Positions 27,432 through 36,079 of a stretch of DNA of 64,000 nt are shown piece by piece. Made by a program: the position numbers and the translations under genes. How positions within the stretch are numbered: position 1 is the stretch's first letter; each line of letters opens with the position of its first letter. Origin of the DNA: PALSA-1004 sp963829085 (GTDB lineage Bacteria; Pseudomonadota; Gammaproteobacteria; Burkholderiales; SG8-41); contig CAWHHJ010000012.1 of the NCBI GenBank assembly GCA_963829085.1, forward strand, positions 248,001-312,000, in the 5' to 3' direction. A model generated the notes under the pieces. It was not told where the DNA came from, made no database searches, and saw only the letters and a program-made list of their open reading frames with translations.

Positions 27432-28930
27432 TCACGCTTTGGCCTGCGCGCCTGCGCTATTGCCGGCGAGCCGGCCGAATACCGATCCGGATACGAGGCC
27501 GGCGCCGCCCGCATAGTTATGATAGAAAAGGCCGCCCACCAGTTCGCCGGCGGCGTATAAGCCCGGAGATCGGTTTGCCGGCGGTGTCTTCGACCTGGCC
27601 GTTCGCCGGATCAATCTTCACGCCGCCAAAGGTGAACGTAACACCGCATGTGATTGCGTAGGCTTCGTAAGGCGGCGTGTCGAGCACGTTCGCCCAATTG
27701 GTTTTCGCGACCGGCAGACCCGTCGTGCCGCGCCCATCCTTGATCGCCGGGTTGAAGGGAACGTCAGTCTGCACCGCCTTGTTATAGTCCTTGAGCGTTT
27801 GCAGGCAGCGCTTGGCATCCACGCCCTCGAGCTTCGTCACGAGATCTTCGAGCGTGTTGGCGGTTACCTTCGTCATCTGTTTGATGCGATATTCGTCACG
27901 CAGCATATGCAGCACTTTTTTATCGAATATCTGCCACGCGAACATGTTCGGCTGCTCCATGATCACTTTGCCGTACTTCGCATAGGTGTAATTGCGGAAA
28001 TCCGCGCCCTCATCGACGAAGCGCTCGCCTTTCGCGTTGACCATGATGCCCAGGGGATAGCTGTGCTTCTGAAAATTATCGCCAACGGCCAGATCGCCGA
28101 ACGGCGGCGCGTTCTGGTCCCAGCCCACCGCATGACAACCGGACCAATGTCCGTACGGCAGCGCGCCCGCCTCGAGCGCCGCGCGAATACCGGCGCCGGT
28201 GTTGTAGCGGGTGCCGCGCACTTTCGCCAAATCCCAGTTAGGCCCGAGATAACGTGCGCGCATTTCAGCGTTTGACTCAAAACCGCCGCAGGCGAGCACG
28301 ACTGCTTTTGCGGGAATTGCAACTGTGCGCCCTTCGCTGCGGGCGCGCACCCCTTTGACGCCGCTGTCGTCGGTGATGAGGCCGATGGCCGGGGTCTCGT
28401 AGTAAATCGGAATGCCTTCGCGTTCGCACGCCTTGTGCTCGAGCTCGATCAGGCCCGGTCCGCCGCCCCAGGTCTCGCAAGCAAGACCGCCCCAGAACTT
28501 GAACTTGCCGTCAACCTTGAATGCCTGGCGGCCGTACGGTGCTTGGAACTTCACGCCCTTTTTGCGCATCCACACCATCGTTTCGAAACTGCGCCTGACG
28601 AGTATTTCGCACAGGTCCGGATCCTGTACGGTAATTGGTAATGCGGCCCATATCATCGAAATACTGGTCTTCGGTGTAAGTGCCGTAATCGCACGTCTTC
28701 CGCTCGTCGTCCGTAATGTCATACAGCTGCGCGAGATCATCGGCGCCGTTGAACACGATGCGAACCGCGCCGGCCGTATAGCGGCTGTTGCCGCCGCAGT
28801 CATCGATTGGAGCCGCTTCCAACACGATCACTTTTGCGCCGGACTCACGCGCCGCGAGCGCTGCACAGCACGCCGCATTGCCTGCGCCGATGACGATAAC
28901 ATCGGGGTTGCCAAAATCAGTAGTGCTCAT
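27432..28930 (-). CDS. FAD-dependent TcuA-like dehydrogenase, two +1 frameshifts
   Basis: A flavoprotein of the fumarate reductase/succinate dehydrogenase superfamily, closest in feel to tricarballylate dehydrogenase TcuA. The N-terminus has the dinucleotide motif VIVIGAGNAACCAALAARESGA; the middle has VVLACGGFESNAEMR and GTRYNTGAGIRAALEAGA; the end has GLYAAGELVGGLFYHNYAGGAGL. The frame shifts twice: an extra C at 28623-28624 (restoring RITNYRTDPDLCE) and an extra A at 27567 (restoring KPIPGLYAAGEL). Removing both gives 498 residues without stops. The start at 28930 (MSTTDFGNPDV) is preferred to an upstream ATG. The substrate is inferred only. Confidence 0.85.
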
Positions 28931-29028
28931 CGCTGTCCTCGGTATGGTATTGCGATAGGGATCGGAACGATGCGCGGCCCGGATACTGCGGACAATCGAG
29001 GGCACACGGCAAGGTGATAAACGAGCAG

Positions 29029-29488
29029 CTAATTATAGCTTCGATGCCGACTCAATGCAGTGTCTTGGGAGCGCCGTTTGCTATCGGACTCAGGCGCGGA
29101 CGGCGTCGGCGAAGCATGATGCACTACCATGCGCCAGCCACTCGCCGTCCGCATGTATACATTCGGTAGCGATGACGGGGCCGCGCGCACGTGCTTCGCC
29201 GGCCACGGAGATCTGTTCATAGACGCTGTGCACGCGCAAGCGTCATTCCGTTCACGCGACTGCTGCTGGCGCAGCCGGAAACGCAGGGTTTGTCCCGCCA
29301 GAAAAGATCTGGCGCCACGCCTCGCGCACCTGCTCGACGCCCGACAGCCGCGGGCCCGCAGGATGCACGCACAAGATGTCATCATCATCCGCCCACACGC
29401 CCATCATGGCGTCGAGATCGCCTTTTTCGAAGGCCTCGTAAAAAGCCGCCTCCGCGTCCTGCGGCGTCGTGAACAGCGCGCGTTTCAT
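29029..29488 (-). pseudogene. SnoaL/NTF2-like small protein with three frame breaks
   Basis: A cone-fold protein of the DUF4440/SnoaL type. It starts TPQDAEAAFYEAFEKGDLDAMMGVW and continues DDDDILCVHPAGPRLSGVEQVREAWRQIF. It then needs removal of an extra T at 29293, two bases (GC) near 29240 and a C at 29164 to read SGGQTLRFRLRQQQ, VHSVYEQISVAGEARARG and IATNVYMRTASGWRMVVHHASP in one frame. The repaired product is about 151 residues, the normal size. The ATG overlaps the waaF stop by four bases, a conserved pairing in Betaproteobacteria. Three insertions in 130 bases are either local sequence errors or real decay. Confidence 0.75.
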
Positions 29489-30504
29489 GTCGAAGTGATT
29501 CTAGCAAAGTCGATCTGCTGCCAGACGTGGTCAGGCGTCAGCTTGCGCATGCAGTCGAAATGACCCAGTGGACAGACGCGCTGAAAGCAGGGGCTGCATG
29601 GGAGATCGAGGCGCAATACCCTGGCGTGAGTGCTCATGGGTGGCGTAAATCCCGGACTGCTCGAGCCGAAAAGAGCGAGCGTCGGTTTGTTGAGCGCCGC
29701 AGCAATGTGCATAAGACCCGAGTCGTTCGCCACCACGACGGTCGCCGACGCAATGACATCGATCGCCTGTGCGAGTGTTGTGCGGCCGCAAAGATTAACG
29801 CATTCGCCGCCACTTCCGTTCACGATCTCGGCCGCAACCGCGCGATCGTTCGCGGAGCCAACGAGCCAGACCTTGTAGCGCGCCTCTGCGAACTTGCGCG
29901 CAAGGTCGGCGAAATACGCGGGCGGCCACCGTTTTGCCGGGCCGTATTCGGCGCCCGGACATAACACTGCGATGTTGTCCGTATCGGCGATGCCAAGAGC
30001 AGCAAGAGTCGCTGCGCGTTGCTCGACATTCACAATCAGGCGCGGCGGATCGAGCGGCCGCTTGAGCGAAGCGCCCCGCGGTTCCGCCAGTGCCGCAAAA
30101 CGCTCGACCATCAAAGGCAGCGCTTGCTTGTCCAGCGGTCGTGCGTCGTTGAGCAGACCGCACCGCGCTTCGCCAACATAACCCGTGCGCCGCGGTATCC
30201 GTGCAAAAAACGGAATCAGCGCCGACTTGAAGGAATTAGGTAGAACGATGGCGTGCGTGTACTCGCGCTCAGCAAGCGCTCTCGCGAGCCGGTAACGAGC
30301 CGCAAGCGCGAGTTCTCCATGTGCGAACGGGTTCACGAGTGTCGCGCTGATTTCCGGCATGCGGGCAAAGAGCGCATGTGTCCAGGCCGGCGCGAATGCA
30401 TCGATGACGGTGTCTGCATCGCGCTCATGCAAGCGCCTGAACAACGGCTGCGCGAGCACGGCATCGCCGACCCACGCCGGCGCGATGATGAGCGTTCGGG
30501 CCAT
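29485..30504 (-). CDS. waaF: Lipopolysaccharide heptosyltransferase II
   Basis: Adds the second heptose to the LPS inner core from ADP-heptose, at the cytoplasmic face of the inner membrane. The GT9 protein of 339 residues has TLIIAPAWVGDAVLAQPLF at the N-terminus, VLPNSFKSALIPF, CPGAEYGPAKRWP near residue 185 and the donor-site ANDSGLMHIAAALNKPTLALFGSSSPGFTPP. The start at 30504 overlaps the end of the zinc-finger gene; an in-frame ATG two codons upstream is also possible. The order ilvE-zinc finger-waaF is typical of Betaproteobacteria. Confidence 0.93.
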   Translation of the reverse strand: MARTLIIAPAWVGDAVLAQPLFRRLHERDADTVIDAFAPAWTHALFARMPEISATLVNPFAHGELALAARYRLARALAEREYTHAIVLPNSFKSALIPFFARIPRRTGYVGEARCGLLNDARPLDKQALPLMVERFAALAEPRGASLKRPLDPPRLIVNVEQRAATLAALGIADTDNIAVLCPGAEYGPAKRWPPAYFADLARKFAEARYKVWLVGSANDRAVAAEIVNGSGGECVNLCGRTTLAQAIDVIASATVVVANDSGLMHIAAALNKPTLALFGSSSPGFTPPMSTHARVLRLDLPCSPCFQRVCPLGHFDCMRKLTPDHVWQQIDFARITST

Positions 30505-30782
30505 CAGCAACGGGAGTCCGACACAGGACCGCGTGACGCAAAGGCGGTCGTACAGCGCACGGTGTCGTCATTCATGCCGCGTTCTCCGTTTAAAGCACCA
30601 ACGTGTGCCGGCTCGTCCGGCGAGCGTCCGGCTTTGACTTCGCCTTTAAGCGTATAGCGAGTGCCGCAATACGGGCACAGTGCCGTGCCCGTCTCCTCAA
30701 TCGGCAGGAATACGCGAGGATGCGCATTCCAGAGGAGCATTTCCGGAGTCGGACAATGCAGCGGCAAGTCGGCTGCTGTCAC
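30504..30782 (-). CDS. zf-CHCC zinc-finger protein
   Basis: A 92-residue protein with the C-H-C-C ligand set: LHCPTPEM, AHPRVFLP and LCPYCGTRYTLKG. The family resembles the mitochondrial NDUFS6/zf-CHCC fold, and bacterial members lie between ilvE and waaF in many Betaproteobacteria; their function is unclear. The product is longer at the C-terminus than the usual 60-70 residues, ending in a stretch (from about residue 52) with no zinc-finger character. This may be a real extension or another lost stop. Confidence 0.75.
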   Translation of the reverse strand: MTAADLPLHCPTPEMLLWNAHPRVFLPIEETGTALCPYCGTRYTLKGEVKAGRSPDEPAHVGALNGERGMNDDTVRCTTAFASRGPVSDSRC

Positions 30783-30821
30783 GTCGATGTGACGCTGCGG
30801 TTTTCGGTTTGTGCCATCGAG

Positions 30822-31754
30822 CTATGCCGCAACCGGCGTCAACCAGTCGCGATAGGTCTCGCTTTTGCCGGTGACGACGTCGAAGAAACTCTTTTGCAGC
30901 CGCGCGGTCACTGGACCGGTTTTGCCGGAGCCGATCGTGCGCCCGTCCACTTCGCGGATAGGCGTTACTTCGGCAGCGGTCCCGGTAAAGAACGCTTCGT
31001 CCGCGATATAGAGATCGTCGCGCGTGATGCGCCGGGCGCCCACCGTGTAGCCCATTTCCTCGGCGAGTGTGATAACGGACCGGCGGGTGATGCCGACTAG
31101 TGCGCTGGTAAGTTCCGGCTCATAAATGTTTCCATCCTTCACCATGAAGAGGTTTTCACCTGAGCCTTCCGCAACGAACCCGTCCACATCGAGCAGCAGG
31201 CCTTCGTCATAACCGTGTTCGGTTGCTTCCAGGTTCGCCAATATGGAATTCGCATACGTACCTGAATACTTCGCGCGGCACATAGACACGTTGACATGAT
31301 GGCGCGCAAATGACGATGTCTTCACGCGTATGCCTTTTTCAAGCGCTTCGGCGCCGAGATACGCGCCCCACGGCCATGCCGCGATCGCAACGTGGACTGT
31401 CGCGCCTTTGGGCGACACGCCCATTTTCTCGGAGCCATAGAAAGCGATCGGGCGGATATAGCACGACTCGAGCTTGTTGGCGCGAACCACTTCGCGGTGT
31501 GCCTCCATGACGGTTTCCCTGTCGTACGGAATCTTCATCATGTAAATATGCGCTGAATTGAAGAGCCGCTCGGTGTGCTCCTTCAGACGGAATATAGACG
31601 TGCCGCGCGCCGTGCTGTACGCGCGCAATCCTTCGAACACGGCAAGCCCGTAATGCAGCGAGTGAGTGAGCACATGGGTGTTCGCGTCGCGCCACGGCAC
31701 CAGTTTGCCGTCATACCATATGTGACCGTCGCGGTCCGCCATCGACATCAGCAT
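30822..31754 (-). CDS. ilvE: Branched-chain amino acid aminotransferase
   Basis: PLP fold-type IV transaminase for leucine, isoleucine and valine. The 310 residues show GHIWYDGKLVPWRDANTHVLTHSLHYG, VFEGLRAY, the family region RAKYSGTYANSILANLEATEHGYDEGLLLD, and EVTPIREVDGRTIGSGKTGPVT near the end. GGGAG lies just before the ATG at 31754, favouring it over in-frame ATGs at 31748 and 31742. It is first in the ilvE-zinc finger-waaF-SnoaL series and is divergent from the cyclase gene. Confidence 0.95.
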   Translation of the reverse strand: MLMSMADRDGHIWYDGKLVPWRDANTHVLTHSLHYGLAVFEGLRAYSTARGTSIFRLKEHTERLFNSAHIYMMKIPYDRETVMEAHREVVRANKLESCYIRPIAFYGSEKMGVSPKGATVHVAIAAWPWGAYLGAEALEKGIRVKTSSFARHHVNVSMCRAKYSGTYANSILANLEATEHGYDEGLLLDVDGFVAEGSGENLFMVKDGNIYEPELTSALVGITRRSVITLAEEMGYTVGARRITRDDLYIADEAFFTGTAAEVTPIREVDGRTIGSGKTGPVTARLQKSFFDVVTGKSETYRDWLTPVAA

Positions 31755-31955
31755 CTGCTCCCACGTGAAAACGTGAATTTTAACGTATTTCTTGTTTCGC
31801 AGTCCGGGCCGGTGGCGAAGCGCAGTTGGCATGCATGCAACATGCGACGACCGCATTCCTTGACCATGAAATTGATTGGTGTGAATATCCGAGCTACCGC
31901 CCGCAGCATAAATACGAGCGCATACAAGCTCGATAAGAAAACGGAGTTAAAAGCG

Positions 31956-33275
31956 ATGCCGGACGCGAACAGCGGAATGCTGACCAGGTTAAGCAATCGC
32001 GTAATCAGCCCGACCGATACGGACGAGCAGCGGCTGCAGAAAACGCTGCTGATATTCGCCTGCGGCCTGATGGGATTCGCTGCCATGCTGTGGCTCGCAA
32101 TCTACAATGCCATGGGCATCCGGTATTCGTCCACCGTTCCGCTTGCATATTTAGTCGTGTCCGCGGTGACGCTGGGTATTTATTTATGGAATCTCAATTT
32201 CGAGTTCTTCCGGTTCGCGCAGACGAGTCTGTATCTGTTCGTTCCCTTTATCATGCAGTGGTCGATCGGCAGCTACGTGACGTCATCGGGCGTCATGCTG
32301 TGGGCGCTGCTTGCCCCGATCGGCGTGATGGTTTTCCAGGGACCAAGGGAGTCGGTGCCGTGGTTCTTCGCGTATATCACGATGACTGCTGTTTCCGGAT
32401 TCTTCGACTACTACCTTGCGTATGGCACCGAGCGCAGCTCCGGCATGCCGCTGCAAACGATTGCCGTCTTCTTTGCGCTCAATTTTGCATCGATGTCGAC
32501 CATCGTATATCTGCTCGTCGTTTATTTCGTGCGCGAAAAAGACAGGCTCAAGGACGAATTGCATCGTCAGCATAGTCTCCTGCAGGTCGAGCAGGAGCGC
32601 TCGGAGCGTCTGCTGCTTAACGTGCTGCCGGCGAACATCGCAGAGCGTCTAAAGCGAGATTCGAGCGTCATTGCGGACGGCATCGCCGGCTGTACGGTTA
32701 TGTTTGCCGATCTCACCGGTTTCACGCGTCTTTCGCAGGAACTGCCGCCGCGCGAGATGGTCGCGTTTCTGAATGACGTTTTCTCCTGGATAGACGGCCT
32801 CGCCGAGAAATACGGACTTGAGAAGATCAAGACCATCGGCGATGCTTACATGGTCGCGGGCGGCTTGCTCGCCTATCATGATGGCTACACCGAGGCGGTC
32901 GCTAATCTTGCGCTTGATGTGCGCGACGGCATGCGCGACCGTAAGACGAGCTCGGGTGAATCACTCGGCATGCACATCGGCATCGGCAGTGGCCCGGTCG
33001 TCGCCGGCGTCATCGGCGTGAAAAAGTTCATCTACGATTTGTGGGGCAATACTGTGAACATCGCAAGTCGTCTGACCTCCGAGGCATCGACCGGCGGCAT
33101 CCTTGTAGATGTCGCGACATACAACCGGCTGCGGGCGTCCTATCGGTTCGAGGGCCCCGAGCCGCTGCTGGTTAAAGGGCAGGGTCCGTTAACGTCGTAC
33201 CGGCTTATCGGCAAACTCGATACGACGACCAGCGATGGTCTACAGCAAACGCCGCCTGCCGCCATCGTCGCATAA
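31956..33275 (+). CDS. Membrane class III adenylate/guanylate cyclase
   Basis: A 439-residue protein. Residues 30-210 form about six membrane helices (LLIFACGLMGFAAMLWLAIY onward), then a short signalling helix (ERSERLLLNVLPANIAERLKR) leads into the catalytic domain. The latter has VMFADLTGFTRLSQ with the first metal aspartate, KTIGDAYMVAGGL with the second, and YDLWGNTVNIASRLTSEA with the transition-state Asn/Arg region. The lysine-Asp pattern (EKIKTIGD, FIYDLWG) suggests ATP as substrate. The input to the membrane domain is unknown. GGAG nine bases before 31956 supports that start over longer frames. Confidence 0.9.
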   Translation: MPDANSGMLTRLSNRVISPTDTDEQRLQKTLLIFACGLMGFAAMLWLAIYNAMGIRYSSTVPLAYLVVSAVTLGIYLWNLNFEFFRFAQTSLYLFVPFIMQWSIGSYVTSSGVMLWALLAPIGVMVFQGPRESVPWFFAYITMTAVSGFFDYYLAYGTERSSGMPLQTIAVFFALNFASMSTIVYLLVVYFVREKDRLKDELHRQHSLLQVEQERSERLLLNVLPANIAERLKRDSSVIADGIAGCTVMFADLTGFTRLSQELPPREMVAFLNDVFSWIDGLAEKYGLEKIKTIGDAYMVAGGLLAYHDGYTEAVANLALDVRDGMRDRKTSSGESLGMHIGIGSGPVVAGVIGVKKFIYDLWGNTVNIASRLTSEASTGGILVDVATYNRLRASYRFEGPEPLLVKGQGPLTSYRLIGKLDTTTSDGLQQTPPAAIVA

Positions 33276-33309
33276 GCACACTAGTATTGTCTCGTGGGAG
33301 TCGTCGCGC

Positions 33310-36024
33310 TCAGGTCGCTTGTGTTCCGTGAGCCGGTGACCGAATGTCTCCGAGCACCGCCGACCAAAGTCGGTTAACGGCGGCAATCTCGTTCTGAAAG
33401 GCGTCGCGCGCGACGCGGGCGTAACGGTCGCCTTGCAATCTCAACGCGTGCTGGCGTTTGCGAAACGCCCGGTAAGCGTCATGCACCGCCAGCGCCTTAT
33501 CTTCGGGAATCAGGCCTAGCTTTGCGGCAAGCTTAAGCAATGCGAGATTACCGATGTTCCCCGTAAGCTCTGCGTACTTGTGTGCGTAGCCGAGCACGAG
33601 ATACTGAACGATGAATTCCACATCGATCAAGCCGCCTCGATCATGCTTGATATCGAACCGGCCGCTCGTATTCGGATGCGCTGTTAGCATCTTATTGCGC
33701 ATGCCGACTACTTCGTCACGCAATGTCGCGATCTCGCGCGGGCGCCTCAATACCTCATCGCGAACAGCATCGAAAATGCTGCCTATCGAGCGATCGCCGG
33801 CGACATAACGCGCCCGCGTGAGCGCCTGATGTTCCCACACCCACGCGTGTTCGCGCTGGTAGGCCGCGAAACCCTCGACCGGACTCACGAGCATGCCGCT
33901 CACACCGTCCGGGCGCAGCCGCAGATCCGTCTCATACAGGACGCCTGCCGATGTAATGCTTGTCAGCCAGTGATTGATGCGCTGTGCGAGACGCGCGTAG
34001 TTTTGCGGCCCCTCGGCCGCTGGATCCTCATAGAGAAAAATGATGTCAAGATCGGACGCGTAGCCAAGCTCCTTACCGCCGAGCTTGCCATAAGCAATGA
34101 TTGCGAAGCGCGGTACATCCCGATGGCGGGATCGCAGCCCCTGCCACGCAATCCTCAGCACCTCGGCGAGGATGAGATCGGCAAGCGCGCTCAACTCATC
34201 CGACAGCTTCTCGAGGGGTAGTTCGCCCGCCAGGTCGCGGGCGAGCAAGCGCAAGGTCTGCGCATGCTTGAAATGGCGCAGCATATCCATCTGGCGCTCC
34301 TCATCGCCGGCCGCTGCGTCGACGCCCGCGCGCAGTTGCGCCGCGAGCTCCGTCCATTGAGGTGTGGAATGCAATGTACGGACATCCAGCAGCTCATCGA
34401 GCAGAATTGGATAGCGCGCGAGGTATTCGGCAGCCCACGGGCTTGCGCTCGCGAGGCGTGCGCCGCGCGCGAGTGCCTGCGGGTACTGGAGCAAAAGCGC
34501 AAGATAAGCCTCGCGCCGGCTGATACTTTCGAGCAGCGTCAACATGCGCTCGAGGGTGGCGTTCGGATTCTCCATGTCGGCGGCCGTCGCAACCACCATG
34601 GGCACCAGTTGTTCCATACGTGATTGACTCGCTTGCGGCATCTGACGAACACGCGCGCTGTTGCGCAGCGCCACAATGCGGTTGAGCGCGGCCTGTGCAT
34701 CGCCGTAACCTGCCGCGCGCAGGATTTCGAGTGATTCCTCGTCGTCGCGATGCCATACTCTTGCCAGCGGGTGCGCCTCTTTCTCACTCGTGAAGATCGC
34801 CTCGAATTGCTGAGTTACACGTGCTCGATGCACGTCGAGCTGCGTACCCAACGCACCGTAGTCGGCATAATCCATCGCCGCTGCAATCAGAGCCTGGTCT
34901 TCCTGCTGGCCCGGTAGTGTCTGCGTTTGTTTGTCGTCGAGGTATTGCAAACGATGCTCGAGATTGCGCAGGAAAACGTAGGCCTCGGTCAGCTCTTGCA
35001 CCGCAATTTCAGGAAGCAGCTTGTATGCGCCGAGGAGCGGCAGCACGACGAGAGTCGGTCCCTGCCGCAACGGCGCCTCATGTCCGCCGCGTATCAATTG
35101 AAAAAGCTGCACGATAAATTCGATTTCGCGGATGCCACCGGGACCCAACTTGATGTTGTTTAGAATCTCGCGGCGCTCGACTTCCTGCCTCACTTCCCGG
35201 TGCAGACTGCGCATCGATTCGAAGGCGCTGTAATCCAGGTGCCGCCGATAGACGAACGGGCGGACCAGTTTCTCGAGTTCGGCCGCCCGGTCACCGCAGA
35301 CGACGCGCGCTTTTATCCATGCATAGCGTTCCCATTCACGCCCCTGCGTGACGAAATAAGTTTCCAGCATGTTGTAACTGACAGCCAGCGGACCGTCCGC
35401 TCCCAAGGGACGAAGACGCATGTCGACGCGAAATACGTAACCGTCCTCGGTCAGCTCATTGAGCAACTTGATCAGCCGGCGCGAAAAGCGGATAAAAAAC
35501 TCGTGATTGCTAAGCGGTCGCGCGCCGCGAGTTTCGCCGTCTTCCGGATATGCGAACACGAGGTCGATATCGGAGGAGACGTTCAGTTCGTTGCCACCCA
35601 GCTTGCCCATGCCGATAACGTGCAAGGTCTGCACATCTCCGCTTTCTTCGCCAATGGGTTCGCCGTATCGCCCGGTAAATTCGCGCTGCAAGTGTTCCAC
35701 TGCAGTACTGATAGCGATATCAGCAAGCGAGGTTATCGTCGACATCACCTCTTCGAGCGTCGCCAGTCCGCCGAGATCGCGCGCGATGATGCGCAGCATG
35801 ACGCGCTTGCGCAGATCCCGCAGCGCATGCATGAGCGCTTCGTCGCTGGCGGCGCCAGCCAGCCGCTCGCGCATGTCCTCAGCGGTGAAGGGTTGACTTA
35901 TGCTTTCGGGCGGCAGCAGCTCGGGCTGCGCTGTAAGCAGGCGCCGGGCGTAACGCGAAAGATGCGTTGATCGGCGTACTGCAGTGTCCTGTTCCGCAAC
36001 CGCGTAAGCGTTAGGTGGGCACAT
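33310..36024 (-). CDS. glnE: Bifunctional glutamine synthetase adenylyltransferase/deadenylase
   Basis: Adjusts glutamine synthetase activity by adding or removing AMP under PII control. The 904-residue protein has two nucleotidyltransferase domains. The N-terminal deadenylase shows GMGKLGGNELNVSSDIDLVFAY near residue 140 and the C-terminal adenylylase shows AYGKLGGKELGYASDLDIIFLYED near residue 635. Each is followed by an R-R-L-D-M/LRLRP element and a helical domain. Slightly shorter than E. coli GlnE. Divergent from yhdP with about 55 bases between. Confidence 0.95.
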   Translation of the reverse strand: MCPPNAYAVAEQDTAVRRSTHLSRYARRLLTAQPELLPPESISQPFTAEDMRERLAGAASDEALMHALRDLRKRVMLRIIARDLGGLATLEEVMSTITSLADIAISTAVEHLQREFTGRYGEPIGEESGDVQTLHVIGMGKLGGNELNVSSDIDLVFAYPEDGETRGARPLSNHEFFIRFSRRLIKLLNELTEDGYVFRVDMRLRPLGADGPLAVSYNMLETYFVTQGREWERYAWIKARVVCGDRAAELEKLVRPFVYRRHLDYSAFESMRSLHREVRQEVERREILNNIKLGPGGIREIEFIVQLFQLIRGGHEAPLRQGPTLVVLPLLGAYKLLPEIAVQELTEAYVFLRNLEHRLQYLDDKQTQTLPGQQEDQALIAAAMDYADYGALGTQLDVHRARVTQQFEAIFTSEKEAHPLARVWHRDDEESLEILRAAGYGDAQAALNRIVALRNSARVRQMPQASQSRMEQLVPMVVATAADMENPNATLERMLTLLESISRREAYLALLLQYPQALARGARLASASPWAAEYLARYPILLDELLDVRTLHSTPQWTELAAQLRAGVDAAAGDEERQMDMLRHFKHAQTLRLLARDLAGELPLEKLSDELSALADLILAEVLRIAWQGLRSRHRDVPRFAIIAYGKLGGKELGYASDLDIIFLYEDPAAEGPQNYARLAQRINHWLTSITSAGVLYETDLRLRPDGVSGMLVSPVEGFAAYQREHAWVWEHQALTRARYVAGDRSIGSIFDAVRDEVLRRPREIATLRDEVVGMRNKMLTAHPNTSGRFDIKHDRGGLIDVEFIVQYLVLGYAHKYAELTGNIGNLALLKLAAKLGLIPEDKALAVHDAYRAFRKRQHALRLQGDRYARVARDAFQNEIAAVNRLWSAVLGDIRSPAHGTQAT

Positions 36025-36079
36025 GCGGTTGGGGTTACAATCGATTTGAAATCATTACGTTGCTTGTATTTTATGGCGT

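Noticed and set aside
27432..29488. Genuine pseudogene decay of the TcuA-like and SnoaL genes
   Set aside because: Apart from the extra bases, the protein sequence is fully conserved with no internal stops, which fits sequence error better than decay.
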